Part shown: piece after piece, positions 9,268 to 17,139 of the stretch
Layout of the letters: each line of letters begins with the position of its first letter
Numbering within the stretch: the stretch's first letter is position 1
Source: Cyclobacterium plantarum
GTDB lineage: Bacteria; Bacteroidota; Bacteroidia; Cytophagales; Cyclobacteriaceae
DNA: 64,000 nt
NCBI RefSeq assembly: GCF_011290685.1
Contig: NZ_JAANYN010000001.1
Location: 231,325-295,324, forward strand
Reading direction: 5' to 3'
Made by a program: the position numbers and the translations under genes
Notes under the pieces: generated by a model
The model's input: only the letters and a program-made list of their open reading frames with translations
Database searches by the model: none
Told to the model about the DNA's origin: nothing

Positions 9268-9707
9268 CTATGCAGCATGTGTGTGCCTTGAATGGTGAAT
9301 ATAGGTCAAAAAGTTGACCGTTCCAACGGGTGAAAGTGGATCAGAATCAAAGATATCGCCAAGATACTCCCAGTTAACCAGGTCTTTGGAGCGCCAGGCG
9401 GGTTAATTCCCACCAGCCTCATGAACATTTCCATAGGAGGCATTTGTCTGATACAAGTAAAAATAGTCATCATCCTTTATCACAATTGGGTCATGAACAT
9501 TTGCCAGGTTCCAGATGGAACGATCACTCCAGTTCATAATAGGGGTATGATCGTCAGCATATGTCGGACCCTGAAAATCCGTGATCAACCCTTCATAGGG
9601 TTCGTTCTGATGTTCTTCATGATCCTCCGGACCGGGACTATTGAAATCGCAACCGGTTAAAACTTCAAATGTTATAAAAAGAATAAATACAGGATATAAG
9701 GAATTTC
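9268..9707 (-). pseudogene. Truncated GH43-like glycosidase lipoprotein
   Basis: Read on the minus strand, the frame gives a lipoprotein-like signal ending in VLTGC, then NSPGPEDHEE, and then the GH43 start pattern NLANVHDPIVIKDDDYFYLY, whose Asp in VHDP is the family's catalytic-base region. After SYGNVHEAGGN comes an in-frame TAA. The same frame then continues with WRSKDLVNWEYLGDIF and ends about 40 residues later at 9268. No in-frame start codon is left, since the codon region near 9707 reads ATG TGA. Only the first blade of a five-blade propeller remains. The gene is clearly dead, but it points to an arabinan- or xylan-like substrate for the old locus. Confidence 0.75.
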
Positions 9708-9952
9708 ACATTCCTAAATTTTTATAGGCTTTCTCTATGAAGCGTGTCAAATAACAATAATTGAACGATACTAAATTTTTTTAAATCAAATGATTATAGG
9801 GTAGTTAAAGGTCTTCTGCTTGGAGACTGCGGGCCTGTCTGCCGCCAGGCAGGCAACCGGAGCCATTCTCAACTAACCTATTCCTAAAGATACTTATTTT
9901 TATACTTATGACTTTGGTATTTTATTTGAGGTTTCTTAACAAACCACTAAAA
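9708..9952. other. Intergenic region with a small inverted repeat
   Basis: No gene is visible. At 9833-9854 the sequence GCCTGTCTGCCGCCAGGCAGGC forms a GC-rich imperfect hairpin of the kind seen in dispersed REP-like elements. It has no T tract. Confidence 0.5.
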
Positions 9953-10051
9953 ATGTCAGATTCCAAAACGACAAATACCGGAAAGCTGAAGAAAACGCTC
10001 AATTTACCCCTATTGGTTTTTCAAGCCTGGTCGTCAATTTCAAGTGCGTGA
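9953..10051 (+). pseudogene. Possible remnant of an amino acid permease N-terminus
   Basis: This 32-codon frame begins MSDSKTTNTGKLKKTLNLPL and ends at a TGA four bases before the antiporter start. The string KLKKTLNLPLLVFQA resembles the N-terminal segment of APC-family amino acid permeases, just before their first membrane helix, but nothing further is kept. It could instead be a short translated leader of the antiporter gene. I favour a relic, with low certainty. Confidence 0.3.
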
Positions 10052-10054
10052 AAT

Positions 10055-11083
10055 TTGGAAAGTCTTTTATTATATATAGGAATCGTAATCATTGCTTCCG
10101 CTGTAGTATGGAAGGCCAGCGGACTTTTGGAAAAATCGGCCCAATCACTATCCAAATACTACCAATTACCGCCCCTGGTTCAGGGTACCATCATTACCGC
10201 CGTTGGTTCTAGCTTTCCGGAACTTTCCACGACCGTAGTCTCCACACTCATACACGGTGAGTTTGACCTGGGTGTTGCTGCCATAGTAGGTTCAGCCATT
10301 TTCAATATCCTTTTTATACCCGGCCTGTCAGGGGTCCTTGCCGGCAAAATTTCAATTGACAGTATGTTGGTGTATAAGGATGCCCAGTTTTATATCACCT
10401 CTGTAGCCGTTCTTTTATTGACTTTTTCCATCGCCGTTATTTACTATCCGGTAGCATCAAATCAAATTGAAGGAGAAATCACACGGGGTATAGCGCTTAT
10501 CCCAATAACGCTGTATTTACTATACCTGTTTTTACAGCAACAAGACACCAAGGAATTTCAAAAGGAAATGAAGGAAAACTCCCATAAACCAGTGAAAGAA
10601 AAAGGTATAGGAAAAGAATGGATGAAATTACTGGGCAGTTTGGTATTGATTGTTGCGGGGGTAGAAGGATTGCTGCGATCGGCAATTTTTTTTGGCGACT
10701 ATTTCCAGACACCCAATTTTTTCTGGGGAGTAACCGTAGTGGCTGCCGCTACCAGCATACCAGATGCATTTGTAAGTGTTCGGGTGGCCAGGGCCGGAAA
10801 AGGCAATGTGAGTATTGGGAATGTACTGGGCAGTAATATTTTCGATTTACTGATAGCCATTCCCGCAGGCATTCTTATTGCCGGATCTTCGATTGTGAAT
10901 TTTTCGGTAGCTGTTCCCATGATGCTTTTTCTCACCCTGGGAACCATCGTGTTGTTTGCCTTTTTACGCACGGGTCTCTATCTCAAAAAATGGGAAAGCT
11001 GGATGTTGTTGCTGCTTTATGCCTTTTTTTTCCTCTGGATGGCATTGGAAAATTTCGATGTGGTCAACTGGGTGCCGGATTGA
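10055..11083 (+). CDS. Sodium/calcium exchanger-like membrane antiporter
   Basis: This 342-residue inner-membrane protein belongs to the Ca2+:cation antiporter (CaCA) superfamily. It has the expected two halves of about five helices each. Each half carries an alpha repeat: GSSFPEL at residues 51-57, and AATSIPDAF near residue 230 followed by GNVLGSNIFDLL. The second repeat has Asp where the first has Glu, as in a branch of prokaryotic members. A charged loop of about 40 residues joins the halves. The start must be TTG at 10055, because an in-frame TGA lies directly upstream and the first helix begins at once. The ion specificity cannot be read. Confidence 0.88.
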   Translation: MESLLLYIGIVIIASAVVWKASGLLEKSAQSLSKYYQLPPLVQGTIITAVGSSFPELSTTVVSTLIHGEFDLGVAAIVGSAIFNILFIPGLSGVLAGKISIDSMLVYKDAQFYITSVAVLLLTFSIAVIYYPVASNQIEGEITRGIALIPITLYLLYLFLQQQDTKEFQKEMKENSHKPVKEKGIGKEWMKLLGSLVLIVAGVEGLLRSAIFFGDYFQTPNFFWGVTVVAAATSIPDAFVSVRVARAGKGNVSIGNVLGSNIFDLLIAIPAGILIAGSSIVNFSVAVPMMLFLTLGTIVLFAFLRTGLYLKKWESWMLLLLYAFFFLWMALENFDVVNWVPD

Positions 11084-11238
11084 ACCTGGTTGTTTTTGGA
11101 AACAATTGACATAATGCTAACTGGGCAGTTGGAAACCAAAAAAATAAATAAAGTAAATCCCAGAAATGAAAACCCGCCAGATTTTAAACACCTGGCAGTT
11201 TTATTAGTTATTTGGCAGGGAAATTTTCAGAAAACCCC

Positions 11239-12126
11239 ATGCCTCGACATCTATTCCTTTCTGTGCTATTGCTCTGCCTTTCCTGTAAAGTCGCCAATAA
11301 AAATAGTATGATGGCACAAAATCCCTCACCCATGGAGGAATACATTCGCCCCCACGAAAGGGTAGACGGATCGGGCTTTGAAGGAAAGAAAATCCCCCTA
11401 ACTGGCATTTTTGAAAAAGACCCGCTGCTTTTGATGGGAAATGCTACTTCCCGGGATTCGGTAAACCTGTTGATTCATTTTCACGGAAGCGAAAACGTGG
11501 TGGCCCATGCAGTGGATGAAAACGAAGGTTGGGTAGCGGTGGCGGTAAATTTAGGGAATGGCTCCAGTGCCTATGGTGCGCCATTAGCAAGTCCCGAAAC
11601 CTTTGATTCCCTCCTGCTGGCCGTAAAAAATCTGGTAACAAAACCCATCCGGAAAATCTACCTTTCGGGTTTCAGTGCAGGATATGGAGCCGTTCGTGCC
11701 ATCCTGAAAACGAGGAATTATGAGCTCATTGCTGGTGTCCTCTTGCTGGATGGACTCCACGCCAGTTATGTTCCCGCCCAAACCCCCATGGCAAATGGAG
11801 GACAAATAGACGAAGAGGACCTTGCTGTCTTTAAAAAGCTGGCAGCCGATGCAGTTATGGGATCCAAAATATTTGTGTTTACGCACAGCAGCATCTTTCC
11901 CGGAACTTTTGTAAGCACTACGGAGTGTGCCGATTATCTGTTGGAAGCCACTGGCACCCGAAGGAAACCGGTACTCAGGGAGGGGCCTGTGGGAATGCAG
12001 CAGCTGGCAGTATCCACTCAGGGGAAATTTAAAATTCTGGCTTTTGCCGGCAACACCGCTCCCGATCACATCGACCACCTGCACGGATTGTTTCATTTTG
12101 TCAGGCTATTTTCTCATCCTCATTGA
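11239..12126 (+). CDS. Putative alpha/beta-hydrolase lipoprotein
   Basis: This 295-residue protein has the lipoprotein signal MPRHLFLSVLLLCLSC, with Cys16 as the likely lipidation site, which is why I chose the ATG at 11239. The middle holds LLIHFHGSEN, resembling the oxyanion strand of alpha/beta-hydrolases. YLSGFSAGYGAVRAIL follows, a clear G-x-S-x-G nucleophile elbow with Ser near residue 146. LLLDGLHASY comes next, and a late HIDHLHG could supply the catalytic His. I do not recognise a named family. A 465-bp internal-to-3' segment (11644-12108) is repeated at 13872-14336 with six differences. Confidence 0.7.
   Translation: MPRHLFLSVLLLCLSCKVANKNSMMAQNPSPMEEYIRPHERVDGSGFEGKKIPLTGIFEKDPLLLMGNATSRDSVNLLIHFHGSENVVAHAVDENEGWVAVAVNLGNGSSAYGAPLASPETFDSLLLAVKNLVTKPIRKIYLSGFSAGYGAVRAILKTRNYELIAGVLLLDGLHASYVPAQTPMANGGQIDEEDLAVFKKLAADAVMGSKIFVFTHSSIFPGTFVSTTECADYLLEATGTRRKPVLREGPVGMQQLAVSTQGKFKILAFAGNTAPDHIDHLHGLFHFVRLFSHPH
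11644..12108 (+). repeat. Direct repeat, left copy (inside hydrolase gene)
   Basis: This 465-bp segment lies within the intact hydrolase gene and covers the serine motif through almost the end. The right copy begins 2228 bp later in the same orientation. Only six single-base differences and no gaps were found by eye, so the copies are about 98.7 percent identical. Confidence 0.92.
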
Positions 12127-12645
12127 CCATTCCACTAATTAACTGACCCTAGTTTCCAAGGGAATGAACCTGAACCCTACCTACCATTACCTGAACAGGG
12201 CTGGAGGAACGGGCTTTGGCGGTTCCATTGGAGACTTACAAATCCTTAAAATGCAAAATATCTGGGAGGTGGGGGTTTTAGTTGTTTTAAAACTAATCTG
12301 GACTGTTAATCTATTCCTCGCCAATATTTTTACAAAATATTTTTGATTATAAAAAAATATCAAATATATTTAATCTGTAAACAGCTGTTAATTAGGGTAT
12401 TAGTTTAAGCCAGTTATTTAGATACCGGTTCCGTTTCAACGGATAATAATTTTCTATAATTAAATTTTAAACCTTGAATTAGGCCATTAATTTATCTGCC
12501 TGATAATTGTTTTGCCCTCATCCTTGGGTTTTATTAATAGTTGTAAGTGTAAATGTCAGGTTGTATTGTAAACTCTTCCTCAAATGGAGATTATTTTTCG
12601 AATTATGGCTATTTATGGTCAAATTCAATAAATTTTACAAACAAA
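12127..12645. other. AT-rich region upstream of the cassette genes
   Basis: About 520 bp have no credible gene. The region becomes markedly AT-rich from about 12.3 kb. It presumably carries the promoter of the lipoprotein gene that follows. No transposase, terminal inverted repeat or integrase site could be seen. Confidence 0.5.
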
Positions 12646-13503
12646 ATGAAAAGCATAAAATTTTGCATTTGCCTAATATTATTAATTTCGTGTGAAAATT
12701 TCGAAGCTTCACATAAGGAAATTAGCAATCCAACGCATTCTTATTTAAATGAAATCGAGGACCTTAAATCTTTGTACGTACAAAGTATTGATATAGGTCT
12801 AGAAGCCCTCGAAAATAAAAATTCTAAAACTAAGCAAAATGAACCTTACCTTAATCAAGAGGAATTTGTTATGGGTATTTTGAAAGTGATGGATAAGGAT
12901 CAAATGGTTTTAGAAAATGGAGTGAAACGTAAATTTATTCACGAGTTGGAGAAATTTATTCCTAATAACAACATTCAAGCAAGAATTAATAATAACATGT
13001 TATTTGAAAGTAAAATCTTTTCTTTACATCAGGAGGAAATATTGATTCCCTTTATCAATGATTTGGAACTTTCAAACAACCCTCAACATTCAAAAAATGT
13101 TGCAATTTCTTTCCAAAATGAGATAATTAATGATTCAAATTTAAATTATGAAGAAAAGATTTCGCTTTTAAGCATTACTTCAGGTACCATTGTCTTTTCC
13201 GAATTTATTCTTAATGATGGAATAGAAAAAATGAGAGACAAATTGATTCCTGATAATAACGACCAAATCGAAACACTAGGGTGTTCGGTTAACATGAGGA
13301 ATGTCTGGTTAGGGGCTGTTTTAAGTGCAGGTGCCGGAGCAATTGGTGGAGCTAAAATTGGATGTACCGGCGGTGTGGTTGCAGGTCCTTTTGGAGTAGC
13401 AGGAGGTTGTGTTGGTGGAGCTGTGATGGGAGGAGCAACTGGGTTTATATCCGGAGCATTTATGACCGCAGGAGCGGAGCTTTTAGGAAGTTGTTTTCGT
13501 TAA
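12646..13503 (+). CDS. Lipoprotein with C-terminal glycine-zipper (bacteriocin-like) domain
   Basis: This 285-residue protein is of unknown function. The start at 12646 gives a clear lipoprotein signal, MKSIKFCICLILLISC. Residues 20-215 are hydrophilic, rich in Asn, Glu and Lys, and probably helical. From about residue 218 the protein switches to a Gly/Ala/Val stretch with many GxxxG spacings (for example AGAGAIGGAKIG, GPFGVAGGCVGGAVMGG) and four Cys in total between here and the C-terminus. Such glycine zippers insert into or pack within membranes; they occur in class II bacteriocin-type peptides and in some outer-membrane lipoproteins. Codon use and base composition are AT-rich compared with the neighbours. 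The gene sits between two copies of a hydrolase fragment, and a small membrane protein gene follows after 10 bp. Confidence 0.75.
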   Translation: MKSIKFCICLILLISCENFEASHKEISNPTHSYLNEIEDLKSLYVQSIDIGLEALENKNSKTKQNEPYLNQEEFVMGILKVMDKDQMVLENGVKRKFIHELEKFIPNNNIQARINNNMLFESKIFSLHQEEILIPFINDLELSNNPQHSKNVAISFQNEIINDSNLNYEEKISLLSITSGTIVFSEFILNDGIEKMRDKLIPDNNDQIETLGCSVNMRNVWLGAVLSAGAGAIGGAKIGCTGGVVAGPFGVAGGCVGGAVMGGATGFISGAFMTAGAELLGSCFR

Positions 13504-13513
13504 AAAAATAAAA

Positions 13514-13720
13514 ATGAAATCTGTCGTAAAAATTATATTTAGTCTTCCTTTTGATATCATTTGGATGTCGGTGGTATTTATGTGGTTAATGCCCTTTGGT
13601 ACATTTGATTATTCACAACTAGAATTTTATTTATGTATCATACAGGCCACTATAATATCTGTAATCACCAGGGTATTATTAAAGAAATATCAAAAGGATT
13701 TCATGGGTAAAATAAAGTAG
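13514..13720 (+). CDS. Small two-helix membrane protein
   Basis: This 68-residue protein has two predicted membrane helices, roughly residues 6-29 and 36-57, and ends in a basic tail (LLKKYQKDFMGKIK). It begins 10 bp after the glycine-zipper lipoprotein gene and is almost surely co-transcribed with it. I recognise no family. Size, topology and position would fit an immunity or accessory protein for the upstream product, but that is inference only. Its composition is AT-rich like its partner's. Confidence 0.65.
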   Translation: MKSVVKIIFSLPFDIIWMSVVFMWLMPFGTFDYSQLEFYLCIIQATIISVITRVLLKKYQKDFMGKIK

Positions 13721-13871
13721 GATTCATCATTTTGACTTAACGCAGGTTGAAATTAATGATCAAGGAAAGTTTTTTGTTCCTTCCATTTAAAGCTTTCCCA
13801 AAAATTTAAATATCCTCTTGGTTTTCAAAATCTGGGGGATATTTTCTATTTTTCCTGCGAATTTAACCGAT

Positions 13872-14336
13872 CCCATCCGGAAAATCTACCTTTCGGGTTT
13901 CAGTGCAGGATATGGAGCCGTTCGTGCCATCCTGAAAACGAGGAATTATGAGCTCATTGCTGGTGTCCTCTTGCTGGATGGACTCCACGCTAGTTATGTT
14001 CCCGCCCAAACCCCCATGGCAAATGGAGGACAAATAGACGAAGAGGACCTTGCTGTCTTTAAAAAGCTGGCAGCCGATGCAGTTATGGGATCCAAAATAT
14101 TTGTGTTTACGCACAGCAGCATCTTTCCCGGAACTTTTGTAAGCACTACGGAGTGTGCCGATTATCTGTTGGAAGCCACTGGCACCCGAAGGGAACCGGT
14201 ACTCAGGGAGGGGCCTCTGGGAATGCAGCAGCTGGGAGTATCCACTCAGGGGAAATTTTAAATTCTGGCTTTTGCCGGCAACACCGCTCCCGATCACATC
14301 GACCACCTACACGGATTGTTTCATTTTGTCAGGCTA
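13872..14336 (+). pseudogene. Truncated duplicate of the hydrolase gene (right direct repeat)
   Basis: This segment copies 11644-12108 base for base except for six substitutions. It lacks the signal peptide and the first third of the gene. One substitution (A to T at 14259) turns AAA ATT into an early TAA stop within the copied frame. No start codon of its own is credible. The GFSAG motif is intact, but the fragment should not make a stable protein. Confidence 0.9.
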
Positions 14337-14702
14337 CTTGAAAGTAATAGTCCATGACCACTATAGCTTCAAGTTTGAATCTTGGGAACAGGTGTTATAT
14401 TTAACAATAATATTGTTTTTAAAACCTGTTAATCATTCCTCAACAATCGTTTAGTTGTACAAACACCCGGGTCCATGAAAATCAGTATCTTTGGGCGTTT
14501 TGAAGGAGTTTGAGGAGCATGCTGAAGAATTTCCGCCGACTCCAAGCTGAATTCCATTAAATCTTATTTAAAAATGACATAGCGACGAATGAAATAAAAT
14601 CCAACAAAAGGACATGCAAAGTTAATCGCAATCCCAGGCAATAGCCCTTATACCGAGGCGTAAACGGCAGGCAGAAACCAGCCCTAAAAAACCAAACCAG
14701 AA
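14337..14702. other. Intergenic region after the duplicated fragment
   Basis: About 365 bp follow the right repeat. I see no gene, strong hairpin or tRNA. The next gene starts at 14703. Confidence 0.5.
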
Positions 14703-15257
14703 ATGACAACATACCTTTCAATTTTAAGAGGAATAAATGTAAGCGCACAGAAACTCATCAAGATGGACGCTTTGAAAAAGTTGTATGAAAACCTCAACTT
14801 TAGAGACATAAAGACCTATATCCAAAGCGGGAATGTCATTTTCTGCTCAGCAGAGAATGACCCCAAAGAACTTGAAAGGATAATCTCATCAAAAATAGAA
14901 ACTGAATTTGGCTTTGAAGTTCCGGTAATTGTACTAAATGTCAAAACATTAGAAATCATCATCGGGAAAAATCCATTTGCAAAGGATGATCTAAAAGACA
15001 GTTCATTTTTACATGTCACCTTTTTGGCGGACAATCCAATGCCGTTTAGCAAAGAAAGTATACTGGAAAAGAAAGCGCCTGCCGAAGAGATCCATTTTAC
15101 TCAAAATGCTGTTTACCTGTATTGTCCAAATGGATACGGAAAAACAAAGCTTAACAATGGCTTTTTAGAAAGTAAACTAAAAGTAAAAGCAACAACACGA
15201 AATTGGAAAACAGTAAAGAAACTCCAACAATTAACTTTGGAACAAAATGAAAAATAA
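14703..15257 (+). CDS. DUF1697 family protein
   Basis: This 184-residue cytoplasmic protein opens with TTYLSILRGINVSAQKLIKM, the hallmark start of the DUF1697 family, followed by LNFRDIKTYIQSGNVIF, the second conserved block. The middle and the TTRNWKTVKKL segment near the end also fit. The length is typical for the family, which is widespread, often found in accessory DNA, and has no established function. It stands alone between the duplicated hydrolase fragment and the DUF2027 gene. Confidence 0.92.
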   Translation: MTTYLSILRGINVSAQKLIKMDALKKLYENLNFRDIKTYIQSGNVIFCSAENDPKELERIISSKIETEFGFEVPVIVLNVKTLEIIIGKNPFAKDDLKDSSFLHVTFLADNPMPFSKESILEKKAPAEEIHFTQNAVYLYCPNGYGKTKLNNGFLESKLKVKATTRNWKTVKKLQQLTLEQNEK

Positions 15258-15337
15258 ATATTGAACCTGGCTACGATAAGTGCTTTCGGGCGTTTTTTAT
15301 TTGTGGATTTCCCCTTTCTATTTGGTAAATTTGATGT

Positions 15338-16303
15338 ATGAATATTGGAGACAAAGTAAGGTTACTGCATGGCAAGGAAGAAGGAGTCATCACCAGGCTG
15401 TCTTCCGGAGGACAGGTGGAGATAGAAATTGAAGATGGTTTTCGGATTCCTGCCCTGAAATCGGAGGTGGTGGTCATTGATGCGGCCGAAAAGGAGTACT
15501 TCAACAGGGGGGAGGAAGGGGAGAAGGAAAGCTATATACAGCCGGTCAGGAAAACCGACCCTTCCTCCAAAACTGCGGGTATTTTTCTGGCTTATGTTCC
15601 TTATAATGACCAGATACATGACCTGATCCTGATCAACCATACCAAAAAGCAATACTTGTTTTCGGTGGAGGAGCTCTCCGGGAACCAGGCCAAAAATATT
15701 GATGCTGGAGTCATTCAGCCGCAGTCCTTTCGAAAGATTACGGAAAAAATGCTTCAGGATTTTGAGCAATGGCCTGCCATGAAATTCATGTTGCTGCCCC
15801 TCAATAAAAAGTTTGAGCCGCAGGAACAGGCCACGGAGAGAAAAGTAAAGTTTAAAGCCAATAATTTTTTTAAACACAAGGGCAAGGCTCCTGTAATAGA
15901 CAAGGAGGGATTCCTGTTTCAGCTAAACGACCATGAGAAGGCCTTGAATGTTAAAAAATTGAATGAGGAATTAAATCCAGCCGGAAAAGAATCCTATCCT
16001 CATTTGCAGGTTAAACGGCCTCCGGCATCCATAGATCTTCATATAGAAAAATTGAGCAGCGAACATGATTTAATGAGTAACAGCGAGATGCTGCAATTGC
16101 AAATGGAGGTTTTTCAAAGAAACCTGAATGATGCACTGGCCAGCGGTATGGACGAAATCACTTTCATCCATGGTATAGGCAATGGGGTACTTAGAAAGGA
16201 AATACATCGTTTCTTAAGTCAACTCAATGGGATCAAATATTTCAAAGACAGCCAGAAAACCAATTTTGGCTATGGTGCGACGACTGTAAAAATTCATGAA
16301 TAG
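15338..16303 (+). CDS. DUF2027 protein with C-terminal Smr domain
   Basis: This 321-residue protein has two parts. The N-terminus MNIGDKVRLLHGKEEGVITR and the following EIEDGFRIPALKSEVVV form the DUF2027 region characteristic of Bacteroidota. The C-terminal 90 residues form a Smr (MutS2-type) domain, beginning near ASIDLHIEKL and carrying the H-G-x-G motif as FIHGIGNGVLR near residue 277. Smr domains bind or cut nucleic acids, and some act on RNA at stalled ribosomes. The following gene starts 2 bp after the stop, so the two are probably co-transcribed. Confidence 0.9.
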   Translation: MNIGDKVRLLHGKEEGVITRLSSGGQVEIEIEDGFRIPALKSEVVVIDAAEKEYFNRGEEGEKESYIQPVRKTDPSSKTAGIFLAYVPYNDQIHDLILINHTKKQYLFSVEELSGNQAKNIDAGVIQPQSFRKITEKMLQDFEQWPAMKFMLLPLNKKFEPQEQATERKVKFKANNFFKHKGKAPVIDKEGFLFQLNDHEKALNVKKLNEELNPAGKESYPHLQVKRPPASIDLHIEKLSSEHDLMSNSEMLQLQMEVFQRNLNDALASGMDEITFIHGIGNGVLRKEIHRFLSQLNGIKYFKDSQKTNFGYGATTVKIHE

Positions 16304-16305
16304 CC

Positions 16306-17139
16306 ATGGCATCCACCCTACCGCAGATCATGCAGGCTTTTGACAGGTATTATGATGCCGGCAAGGCCGTATTTGGCGAACTTTCAAAAAAAATAAGGTC
16401 CAAAAAAGCCCTTGAACTCGAAGATCAGTTGTTTTTTATCAGGGTGTTTTTGTTGGTGTTAGATCGTGCCAATTTCAAGGAAAAGCAACGTGTAAACCAG
16501 TCCTTTGGGCCATTTAAGGAATTGTACAAGCAGCTCCGTAAGGTGCAGCACATCAAAATGATCCAGGAGGGCTATGACCTGCATTTTGGGGATAACAAAG
16601 GCCTTTATGCGGAATATGGAAAGGCCATTGCAGCGGATAAAAAAAGTATCTATACCCATGTATACGAAATTATCTTATCCATACCGCCGCAGGACTGGGA
16701 AAATTTGTACCATGATGTCTTCCAATACGCCAAAGGCTTGTCTATATTGACCATCAATACAGCCATGACCCAGATTATCAATGAAGAAATAGAATACTTT
16801 TCTTTTGATGCCAAGACCAAACTTGACCCCCAATCCATTCATGATATTTTTAAAGGAATAAAAAAGGTAACCTGTCTGGAAAAAACCCGGTTGAATATTG
16901 GATTAAATACCATTTTCACTCCCTTGGTTCACGAACAGATCATTTTATTGGAAGAGGAGATGGTTGCCTGGCATAAAAACCAGCTGCTGCTGCAGCATTT
17001 GGGCAACTACCTGGCTAAAAAAGAGAAGGTAAGTAAAAAATACCATGCGGTACTTACTCAGATTCAGAAAACACACAGGGGCCTGACACAAAAGATCGAA
17101 GACAAGTGCAGGCAATTATTTGTGAAAATGCTTCATTAG
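16306..17139 (+). CDS. Conserved hypothetical helical protein
   Basis: This 277-residue protein has no signal peptide or membrane segment, and its sequence suggests almost entirely alpha-helix. The spacing of FIRVFLLVLD, FKELYKQLRKVQHIKMI and later basic helices faintly recalls CHAD domains, which bind polyphosphate, but the diagnostic RV-x-x-RRLR motif is absent, so I do not assign it. It starts 2 bp after the DUF2027/Smr gene. Its stop overlaps the end of the convergent trans-sulfuration gene by 4 bp. Confidence 0.75.
   Translation: MASTLPQIMQAFDRYYDAGKAVFGELSKKIRSKKALELEDQLFFIRVFLLVLDRANFKEKQRVNQSFGPFKELYKQLRKVQHIKMIQEGYDLHFGDNKGLYAEYGKAIAADKKSIYTHVYEIILSIPPQDWENLYHDVFQYAKGLSILTINTAMTQIINEEIEYFSFDAKTKLDPQSIHDIFKGIKKVTCLEKTRLNIGLNTIFTPLVHEQIILLEEEMVAWHKNQLLLQHLGNYLAKKEKVSKKYHAVLTQIQKTHRGLTQKIEDKCRQLFVKMLH

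Noticed and set aside
9833-9854. Rho-independent terminator
   Set aside because: The hairpin is GC-rich but has no T tract and no gene ending beside it. A REP-like element is a better reading.
13818-14261. A second functional hydrolase gene
   Set aside because: It is a copied fragment without signal peptide or start codon, and a substitution creates an early stop.
13863-14306. Minus-strand open frame of 147 codons inside the duplicated fragment, also seen inside the parent hydrolase gene
   Set aside because: It is a mirror of the hydrolase coding frame, its duplication follows from the DNA repeat, and it shows no signal, motif or start context.
16306-17139. CHAD-domain polyphosphate-binding protein
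   Set aside because: Helix spacing is suggestive, but the diagnostic basic motif RV-x-x-RRLR is missing, so the call is not supported.
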